Positions 55,420-64,000 of a stretch of DNA of 64,000 nt are shown piece after piece. A program made the position numbers and the translations under genes. This DNA comes from Umbilicaria muhlenbergii (Eukaryota; Ascomycota; Lecanoromycetes; Umbilicariales; Umbilicariaceae), in assembly GCA_000611775.1 (NCBI GenBank), contig KK106981.1, positions 942,162-1,006,161 on the forward strand, read 5' to 3'. The notes below the pieces were generated by a model, which saw only the letters and a program-made list of their open reading frames with translations, made no database searches and was not told the origin of the DNA. The stretch's first letter is position 1. Each line of letters opens with the position of its first letter.

Positions 55420-57867
55420 ATGTCAGTCATGGCTACTATTCAAGATATCGATGTCGCGTTACTGCAGCAGCTAAAGAGGGAACTCGAGAGTATGGAAGAG
55501 AGCCCCGGTACTGTAGCGGAGGTGATGGCAATACTAGCACAGAAGCATCCCGACTTTATATTACCAACATTGTCCGACTTTGCTGAGGTGCAGAAAGAAT
55601 CATCCGAGCGTACACTGAAGATCTTCGGCCATTGGAACAGTCTACACGACGTTCTCGAGCGACACGAAAACACTTTGCGCAGACGGTGGATTAAGAAGAC
55701 CACGGAGCAGCGGAAGAAAATACTACTTGTGGCATGGCCAGCTATGCCCGTGGCTCACCGCCCGGACATCCAAGCACTGCGGCGCGAAAAACCGAAGCAG
55801 AGAGAAGAGGCGACTAGGTTCCGAGACGCTTTCCTGTTTCCGTATATCAACCTTGAGGATCTCACTCAGCCAAGTCCCCTTCTGCTTCTTCTAAGTTCTC
55901 GCGGTTATAATTTGCCCCATAAGTTTGCAGCAAACGAGCTGAAATCTGCAAGAGTTGGTTTAAATAGTGGAGCAATCTCTCGGGGTTTTCTGTATGGGTA
56001 TAAGATGGCCCTTGAAGAGCAGATCACTCCTCAGACATATGGCCAATTGCGTTCGTCGGAAGAGGATACCAACGGCAAGGGGATGGAGCCTGGCGATGGG
56101 ATACTTGTGTTGGAAATTCAGCAACGCCTACTGCGCTTCCTCGAGCTATGCACTGAGCTGATCCTACATGATCTATCCCTGCACGACATGACGATACCAG
56201 TCCAACCGCCAGCACCCCTCGACGAGAACCCCGGGTGGCCTTCCCTTGCCAGTACACTTGCCGAAGCTCCATACTGTCTTCCCGATGCGTGCGATTTTCG
56301 ATACCTACAGGCCTTCATTGATGCCAAACGCGCGGAAGCCACGGACCATATATGGTCGTTGCGGGAAGACCCAGGGTACTTCCAGGAGGTGGTGTATGAA
56401 TGGACCGAACACCGGAATGAGCATGTTTCCAGCATAGAAAGAAAAGGGCAGCCTATTCGTGGAGAAGCTATTGCATGGCAGGAAGCGACCAGGAACGCCT
56501 TAGTATCTGCCTACACCAACCTCATGCACTGGAATTTGGCCCTCGACGAATTCGGCAAACTTCGGGCGATGGGGACTCAGGATGGGTTGCTATTTCCGGA
56601 TAACAAGAGCATGGTAGAAGCATCGCGCACCGCCTACGCTCATTTCTCGTATCTCCTTGCGAAGATGAGGATATCAACGCTCAGCGTCTTGAAGGCGGGC
56701 GTGTTTGCCTCGCCACCACTGCGGGAGCACTACGTACGGGCGCTGGAAGGGACCGACACTAGCGACATTCAAATTACGCGGAGATGCGCAAAGCGCCAAG
56801 ACTACCTGCTTAACCTTATAGACGTGCTAACTGAGTGGAAGATGGTGTCTCTCTACGGTCTTAATAATCTTCTGGATGAAATGGAAAGGATACTCCAGAG
56901 CGACATCCGACAACGAGAACGTATTTCTCCCTGGGTGGCCAACATCGTATCTGATCTGACCGTGGTGGCGGAGCTCGAGCGACAGATGTCGCTTTATCAG
57001 TCAGAGCCCTTTGAGAAGATCGCCTACCATGGACAGACGGAGGATCTAATGCAACAAGAGTACATCAAGCGAACGCCGATCATATGGGCAATAAAGTATG
57101 GCATTGAAACAATGAGATTGGGGAACGGAGTATGCCGTCTAAGGAAGTGCCACTATCCATCAGAAAAACGGCGGACCGCGCAGACGACAGGAGAGATGAT
57201 CGACGCAGAGAAGATACTGGACGCCTTCTGGAACCAGGTTGACGAGCATTTTGTTGGACTGACGGGCAGAAAACTTCATGATTTAACGCGCAGTATCTTT
57301 CCCAAAGCAGAGTGGGCGAGGGAGTTGCAGAGAACACCGGAGTGGAGTCGGCCAGCGCTTCAGCCCACGCAGGGGCGTATTCCTACTAAAGCCACCGTTG
57401 AAGTATTCTCCGCACTTGACCTGGAAAATCGCACCGAGAGCACGCTTCCCACTGACGAGGCAACAATAACCAAGGCGAAGATCAAGACCCGATGTCAAAT
57501 TACTGTCTCCAATGGAGTACCTGTTGAGGCGACGCTGCCCGCTCCTTCCACCACATCGCTGACGATCGCCGTGCACAAGCGTGCGTATAAAACTTTCACC
57601 ACTCTCTCCCACACACCTGACAAGGATGGCCTGCCCGGAGAGGTCTCCTGGTTGGACTTCCTACAAGCTATGTCTTCGGCTGGGTTTGCCGTTCAAAAGC
57701 TCGATGGGTCGGCGTGGATGTTCAAACCAAAGGACGACGCTCAGCGCGGCATTATTTTCCACGAACCCCACCCACATAGCAAGATTTCGATTAACATCGC
57801 AAGGCGGCATGGTAGGCGCTTGCAGCGAGCCTATGGCTGGACCGGCGAGACGTTTGTAAGGGCGTGA
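55420..57867 (+). CDS. Conserved fungal protein of unknown function, 815 residues
   Basis: Single exon; ATG 55420 or the second ATG at 55429. I cannot assign a named family, but the sequence has the feel of a widespread Pezizomycotina protein: RRRWIKKTTEQRKKILLVAW followed by PAMPVAHRPD near residue 90, largely helical throughout, with no signal peptide or membrane segment. The final 80 residues (EVSWLDFLQAMSSAGFAVQK, FHEPHPHSKISINIARRHGR, RLQRAYGW) form a compact alpha/beta unit faintly like the HicA/dsRBD-like fold. That resemblance is by eye and unproven, and no activity is implied. Confidence 0.8.
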   Translation: MSVMATIQDIDVALLQQLKRELESMEESPGTVAEVMAILAQKHPDFILPTLSDFAEVQKESSERTLKIFGHWNSLHDVLERHENTLRRRWIKKTTEQRKKILLVAWPAMPVAHRPDIQALRREKPKQREEATRFRDAFLFPYINLEDLTQPSPLLLLLSSRGYNLPHKFAANELKSARVGLNSGAISRGFLYGYKMALEEQITPQTYGQLRSSEEDTNGKGMEPGDGILVLEIQQRLLRFLELCTELILHDLSLHDMTIPVQPPAPLDENPGWPSLASTLAEAPYCLPDACDFRYLQAFIDAKRAEATDHIWSLREDPGYFQEVVYEWTEHRNEHVSSIERKGQPIRGEAIAWQEATRNALVSAYTNLMHWNLALDEFGKLRAMGTQDGLLFPDNKSMVEASRTAYAHFSYLLAKMRISTLSVLKAGVFASPPLREHYVRALEGTDTSDIQITRRCAKRQDYLLNLIDVLTEWKMVSLYGLNNLLDEMERILQSDIRQRERISPWVANIVSDLTVVAELERQMSLYQSEPFEKIAYHGQTEDLMQQEYIKRTPIIWAIKYGIETMRLGNGVCRLRKCHYPSEKRRTAQTTGEMIDAEKILDAFWNQVDEHFVGLTGRKLHDLTRSIFPKAEWARELQRTPEWSRPALQPTQGRIPTKATVEVFSALDLENRTESTLPTDEATITKAKIKTRCQITVSNGVPVEATLPAPSTTSLTIAVHKRAYKTFTTLSHTPDKDGLPGEVSWLDFLQAMSSAGFAVQKLDGSAWMFKPKDDAQRGIIFHEPHPHSKISINIARRHGRRLQRAYGWTGETFVRA

Positions 57868-59153
57868 CGATGAAGGAGACACTCATGTGTGGGTTTTAAT
57901 GGGAATGGCATGGACATTGTGCATCTTTTGTTGTTTACGATTAGATTAGAGCACTAGAGAAGCCCTAGCAAGCTTTCATAAGCAGCATGTTCCTGGCTCT
58001 TGGTGAGCATGTAGTTTTCGCGCCTCTTATGGAAAATAAGTCCGAACTGCGATGATACATGGTCTGAATTTAAAAGGCTCCGTTGCCAGCTCTCATAATC
58101 CATGCATGCTTGTGTACTCTTGTAACCCCAGAATGATTGTCATACTTTGACGATAAAGCGCCCCGTTTTCGGCGATGAACGCAAGTCGTATCTCGTGTTG
58201 CATGTGGAAAATCGTTCGTCCGCCCCGCCCTGCAGCAGCCAATATATGCCCGTAGCAGGCATCATGCCTACATGCGCTCGGCCCGACTATAGGCGCTTGG
58301 TCAATGTAGGCGAGCACCGAGAAAGCCGATATGGGGGGTTATTTAATGTGCCCTGATTTCTACGAAGACTGCTTGCTTCTACACGTTCATTTATATCAAT
58401 TTGGGCGGTATTTAGCTAGATACAATACATCTATTTGGCCTCTATATCGCCCCATTGCAACATCTCGCAATGAAGTTTAACGTCGCCCTCATCTTCTCAT
58501 TTGGACACCCGGTACTGGCAACCTGCCTATCCTCAATCTTACTTGACTGCGATGATGGATCTTTCTATCCATATCCAGTGGCTCGTACCTCGCGCCGGAT
58601 ATAAAAATATCGTGCCCTGCAGCTGATACTTGTAACCCTAATAAGCGAAACAATTATAGCTGTGGGCACGATCAACGACTCCTCACGCCACCCGTACTTT
58701 AGATTACACAACAGCTCACTATCAACTGTTATCTCAAACTCCCAGTCTACCACCACTACCCTATGGGACCAAAAGTTCACATAAGTGGATTGTTACGATT
58801 GTATGCATTTGCTCTATCACCTACCCCTTCTGGATTAGCGTCGTGGTACCGATAGCCGTTACACCAGCGTTATCAACTGCCTCTTGGCCTTATCTTCAAG
58901 CTCACCTCCAATTCGACAGAAAGAGCGCATTGCCCACAGGAACCCCTTGCTATGGAAACAAGATACTTCTCAATAAGCAATGGGTGCAACCCGGTCATAT
59001 CGATAAGGTACATGTAGATATTCTCACATGCGTGATAAGTGACGTACTTTGCATGTGAGCGGTTATGCACGTATATATGCGAACCCCCAAGACGATGATT
59101 TCTTCTGCCATGTTCTCGCAATTGCACAGCTCTGATTCTTTGAGATTGCCACA
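57868..59153. other. Intergenic, no gene seen
   Basis: 1.3 kb between two co-directional genes. Frames at 58147-58356 and 58843-59058 on the plus strand have no support. Presumably holds the promoter of the urea transporter gene. Confidence 0.5.
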
Positions 59154-61359
59154 ATGCCAGCGACTACCCCACTACCGGTTGGTGTTGGCTATGGGGTTGT
59201 TGTGGGCGTCGGCTTCTTCTTTGCGTTTCTTATGATTGGTATCTCGTACTTGCAGGTAGGGAAATGTTTGTGTATCTACGGTGCATGAACAATACTGATC
59301 CGGGATACAGAACCGCTATACGCGCTTTTCTACCAAGACGAGCGAGGAGTTCAATACGGCTAGTAGGAGTGTGAAGCCGGGCTTGATCGCCAGTGGTATT
59401 GTATCGGCATGGACGTGGGCCGCGACGCTCCTCCAGAGCGGCACCGTGGCGTATGTGTATGGCATTGCTGGACCGTTCTGGGTGAGTCAATTATCGGACA
59501 CTTTGTGCGGGTCTAAACTGATGAGCCTCAGTATGCCGCTGGAGCCACGGTGCAGATCTTGATGTTTGCTATCTTGGCGTGTAAAGTCAAGCAGAACGCG
59601 CCTCTGTGTCATACTTACCTTGAAATCATATATACGCGTTACGGTGCTGTGGCACATTGGATCTTTATCTTTTTTGCCTTGCTCACTAATATCCTTGTTG
59701 GGAGCCAGTTGCTACTGGGAGGAAGTGCCGTTGTGACCGCCTTGACCGGTAAAGCCTTCGAGGTCTTTGAATATTAAAGACTTTGAGCTGATTGTGTCAA
59801 AGGCATGAATGTGTACGCAGCGATATTTCTGATCCCACTTGGAGTCTGTACCTATGTTGTTCTGGGCGGTCTGCGGGCTACTTTCCTCTGTAGGCGTCTA
59901 TTTGTGGCTTAACAGGCCGACTGGGCTGATTTCATTGACAGGCGACTACTCCCACACTTTGATCCTCATGATCGTTATCCTCTACTTCATGTTCTGCACC
60001 TACGCCACTAGTCTGCAAATCGGCTCCCCTGCGGCAATGTATCACCTCCTCAAGGAAGCCGCTATCAAGCGCCCCGTGGCAGGCAACCAGGACGGATCGT
60101 ACCTCACCATGAAGTCTAACTTTGCTCTTGTCTTTGGCATCATTCAGCTCTGCTCTGGAAGCGGGACCGTCTTCCTAGATCAAGCTTACTGGCAGAGAGC
60201 CATCGCGAGCCGGCCTACCAGCGCTGTCCGCGCATATATCCTGGGGGGGATGGCCTGGTTTGCTATCCCGTTTGGTTTCGCCACTACTCTGGGGCTTGCT
60301 GCCGTTGCACTCACAGATCACCCCAGCTTTCCTACTTACCCAAACCCGATGGCTCCGTCGCAGGTCTCGGCAGGGTTGTCCGTCGCTTTTGCTGCCACTG
60401 CGCTGTTAGGGACTGGCGGCTCTGTGGCGCTGCTTATTGTTCTTTTCATGGCTGTCACGTCTTGTGCCTCGGCGGAGCTTATCGCTGTCTCTTCGATTCT
60501 CACGTTTGATATCTTTAAGACTTATATCAAACCCAGCGCCACGCCTACACAACTTATTTTCGTTTCTCATATCATGATCGGGGTCTTTGGCTTCACCATG
60601 GCAATCTTCGCGTGCATCTGGAACGTCATTGGCATTGATCTGGGCTGGCTGTTCTTGACCATGGGCCTGCTAATTGGTGGCGCGGTCTTCCCAGCCGCTT
60701 TTGCCATTACGTGGAGGGGTCAGACGAAAGCGGGTGCGATCTCTGGAGCTGTGACTGGGCTTATGGCTGGAATCATCGCTTGGCTCGCCACCGCGCGCAC
60801 TTATTATGGGGCCATTACCGTGGCGACAACCGGAATGGAGTACCCGACACTGGCAGGCAATCTGGCGGCTATCATGACCGGCCTAATCGTCAGCGTCGCC
60901 ATCTCTCTCGCTAGACCTCAACCGTTTGATTGGGAAGTCACACGCTCCATCAACGCTCCCGCTGTCCGTTCCTCTACGAGCCCCGACTCCGCCTCCGACG
61001 ACCCCAACCACAACAAGGACCTCCCCACCGTCATCGACGAGGAAAAGGAAATACGCGAAGACGCCGCGGCGCTGGAAGAGCCGTCGAAACTCCGGAGCGC
61101 TTTCAAATTAGCCTGCATCGCGTCCTTTGTGCTGACTTTTCTCATGGACTTCCTCATCCCAATCCCCATGTTCTTGTCGCATTATATCTTCAGCCAGGGG
61201 TTTTTTACTGCTTGGGTCATTATTTCTTTCATCTGGGTCTTTTGCTCCGCGGCTATTACGACCATCCTGCCGCTTTGGGAGACGGCGGATTTTTTCAAGG
61301 AGTTCGTTAGGGAGGTCGGGAGGGATCTTAGTGGGGGCAGGAAGAGGAGAAGGCCGTAG
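59154..61359 (+). CDS. DUR3: Urea active transporter, DUR3-like (sodium:solute symporter family)
   Basis: 664 residues in five exons (59154-59255, 59311-59481, 59532-59748, 59803-59889, 59942-61359) with introns of 55, 50, 54 and 52 nt and matching phases. Diagnostic segments are [20 protein letters not shown] (first helix), [60 protein letters not shown] and [19 protein letters not shown]. About 15 hydrophobic helices are visible, with a charged loop near residues 560-595 and a basic C-terminal tail. DUR3 proteins import urea, and in yeast polyamines, at the plasma membrane and are usually under nitrogen repression; I did not map GATA sites. Confidence 0.92.
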
Positions 61360-62109
61360 GGGGGTTGGTGGGGCGAGGCTGGTTTGGGGGTGGATTTGTT
61401 GGATCTGGACTTGGAGGTGTGAGAGGACGGAGATTGTTGATGAGGTGTTTGGTTGGTGTGTGAGCTCAGCATACCACACGTTCTCCTGTCACTACGGTGA
61501 GTGTTTCCCGCTCAGTTGTGTGGTGCCTCATTTGCGCTGGGCCAAATTGGTATGATAGGAACATGACTACTTTCATAGCATCTAAATGCTCTGATTTCAT
61601 AATAGTCCCACTCGGCGTTCCTCTCAATTGAAACAGACATCCTCTGGCTCCGTACTTTGATGCGTCTGTGGCGAGATGGTACTGTAAACTGTCGTCTCCT
61701 CCGGAACAGCTGTTCTCAAGGATTGCTTTCTATGCTAAGTCAAAGCTTCCTGATGCTCACTCATTCAATTGAAGCATGTAAGAGTTTTGATCTTCCTCTT
61801 CTTCCTGCCAATGACTTCCTCCCTGGTTTCTTCAACAATAGCCCGTTTCATAATCGTTGATAGGTCAGCTCATCCCGGGATATAGCGCTTTAGATGTGGG
61901 AGCATGTGGCAGAACCGTAGAACTTCCGCTGAACTCATGAGAACTGAGTACTCTGTAAGGGAGTGGGTGTACGACGGTCGTCGTATAGGAGTTGAACGGG
62001 GTGTCATAGGCAATATAGTCACGATAGGCCAATGCAATGGTTATATGTCTTCTATTCAGTGGCAAAAACTGATCACTGAGGAAGCAGGTTTCTGAACCTC
62101 CTTGCAAAG
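61360..62109. other. Intergenic, no gene seen
   Basis: 3' flank of the DUR3-like gene. Several frames of 60-80 codons lack any support. Base composition is still ordinary here. Confidence 0.5.
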
Positions 62110-64000
62110 AGTTTTACTTGATGCCAAGGCGCTAGGCGCTGAGTCATCATATCTATATAATGTCGTACTATAGTGTCGTATTATAGTGTCATACTAATGT
62201 TGTATTAGTGTTGTACTGTCATACTATTATATGATGGCCCTGACACAGCATTCCTCTTCTCATGACGCCGTCCCTGAAGCCAACTGACCGCTCATAAACT
62301 TCATTATGACGTCATAACAGTTGAGGTTGTAGGGTGAGCGTGTTGAGCTTGTAGGGTGATTGCGCAGGACTGCATTAAAATAAGGTTGATCACATGCCCT
62401 CACTTAATTGTGATGATATCATGCTGGCAGTAAGCTTTTTTCATAACATAAACATCAAAAATTACAATGTTTACTGTAAGTTTAAAACATCCCTTTCCTT
62501 GTGTTTCTTCTTCATCATTTTTATTATGACATGTTGTTGTACTTCTCATGATTTTTTCACAGCTCATTGAGTGACTTGATGACTTCATGATGTCATCTCT
62601 CATTGCAGAGGTGTTCACCTCATGAAGAGAGCATCATGAAGCTTGCAGCTCATGTTTCATTTGTGATGTCATACTTCCTGTTATACCTCATATGAATGTT
62701 AACATGATATATAAACAATCAATACTTGAACTCTTAAACTCATGACTGTGAACAATGATGAAGACCTGTCTTCATCAGAGAAGCCTGTTGATCTTTGAGC
62801 TCAGTGTGATGAGGAGAGCTCTGAGTCAGAGTCAACAAGTGAAACTGTGATGATCAACATCTTCAAAAAGAGATGAGGAAACAGGATGATAAAACTGATT
62901 ATTCAACATTTGAAGAGGATTAGACATTTATCTTTAAATAACATCTTTGACAGCAGTTTCTGCTCTGTGTGATGTCATGATGATACCTCACTGCTGACTT
63001 GTGTGCAGCAGGCTCATCATCATGAGTGTGTGATTTAAGAGAATCTCAGTCACATGTTGTCAGGTACTGCTCACTGTGACTTTTGTATAAGAGCTGAAGT
63101 TGATTATTGCTTTGTGTCAGACAGAGAAGCCTGCACATGTTGTATATCTTTTCACAATCTTCATGAGTAATGCATGACAGAATCTTTGATCATCACTGCT
63201 TTTAATTCTGAAAGCTCTGATGTTGTTGTCCTGACATGTGTTTATGATGATCAGAGGAGTGATGACACATCATAAATTTATCTTCCTCAATCTCCTTTTG
63301 TTTTGTTTAGTACAACAAAGTGTTGTACTTTATGTTGTACTTTTGTCATACTTTTTGTCATACTTTTGCATTGTTAATTAGTCATAGCATTTAATGATTG
63401 ATCATCAGATTCTCATGCTGCTGTCTTTTATCAATCATTATCAGTACTTTTCACATCCTCTGCAGTCACTCCTCAATGTGAGTCTCATGACATTCATAAT
63501 AAGGTAATTAATGTTAATTCAGTAATCTTGAGAAGCTCATTTAAACTCTTGTTGTTTTATTAAAGAGCACTGCTCATGCTCTTTGCATTCTCAACACTCA
63601 TCAATCTCATCATCATCAAGAATATATCAAACTCTGTGAGCAGCACTGTGTTAAGAAGATGAGGTTAAAGACTTCATTAAATAATGAAAAAGAATTTAAG
63701 ATGATGAAAGACAAGTAAATAAATGAGAGTGACTTGACATGACATTGATGAGAAGTTGAGTGCAAGATGTTGATCTCAGATTCATTTTAATTTTCAGATC
63801 TGAAATGAAATGCTTCTGTGTTTAAGTGTTCTCTGCAATGTGACATGTCTGTGATAATGTAATTCATGCAGTAATCTTATTAAAGATTCTGTTATAACAT
63901 CATAACATCATAGCCTCTGTCATACTTATTGTAGAGCACAGGCTTCATCATAGAAGATCAGATTAATAAAGTTGACAAAGTTTTCAGTTCTTAAAGCTCA
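62110..64000. mobile_element. AT-rich RIP-like block, probable decayed mobile element, continues past window
   Basis: Composition changes near 62110: long A+T runs, very many TGA, TCA and CATGA words, and no frame longer than about 70 codons. A cluster of TGTCGTACTATA- and TGTTGTACT-type short repeats (62156-62235) recurs as TGTTGTACTT/TGTCATACTT at 63305-63372. The texture resembles the mutated gypsy interior at 12.7-18.4 kb, but I see no domain with which to name the family. It looks like an old RIP-mutated repeat fossil. Confidence 0.55.

Noticed and set aside
58093-58356. Small genes between the 815-residue gene and the DUR3-like gene
   Set aside because: Frames on both strands of similar length without motifs or splice support.

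Overview
The window looks like nuclear DNA of a filamentous ascomycete (Pezizomycotina). Genes are compact, with short GT-AG introns (mostly 47-81 nt). The gene set is fungal: a GH72 glucan remodelling enzyme, a GH5 mannanase, an AsaB-type protein, an NB-ARC/TPR protein, DUF4419, and a DUR3-type urea transporter. Repeats show transition-only decay of the kind left by repeat-induced point mutation (RIP). I cannot place it to class from sequence alone.

Left part (0-9.1 kb). All genes are on the minus strand: an unrecognised protein whose C-terminus is written by a short tandem repeat, a BTB/POZ protein, a type II membrane glycosyltransferase, and a GPI-anchored GH72 beta-1,3-glucanosyltransferase with five exons.

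Mobile block (9.97-19.58 kb). A PIF/Harbinger-type DNA transposon, about 3.0 kb when empty, with 37-bp terminal inverted repeats, carries a 6.6-kb Ty3/gypsy chromovirus inserted in its transposase gene. The retroelement has two 433-bp LTRs and a TCAGA target duplication and is heavily broken. The transposon ends 46 bp from the stop of a secreted GH5 endo-mannanase.

Middle part (19.6-45 kb), accessory in character. It holds the mannanase, an AsaB/CmcJ-like protein, a LURP1/tubby-fold protein, a CorA-like membrane protein, an alpha/beta hydrolase, three paralogous small secreted proteins that share an intron position (30.56-33.48 kb), a glutathionyl-hydroquinone reductase, a broken DUF3605 gene, an NB-ARC/TPR protein, a damaged cytochrome P450, and a DUF4419 protein.

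Right part (46-61.4 kb), more housekeeping. It holds an EAF-type elongation factor, a COG8 subunit, a UBE2O-like giant E2, a PRKRIP1/DUF1168 protein, a conserved fungal protein of unknown function, and a DUR3-like urea permease. The last 1.9 kb is AT-rich, TGA-rich RIP-like sequence with no gene.

The observations most worth following are the trio of secreted paralogs, the nested transposon pair with strictly transitional LTR divergence, and two copies of a 72-nt tRNA-like foldback lying 52 kb apart.
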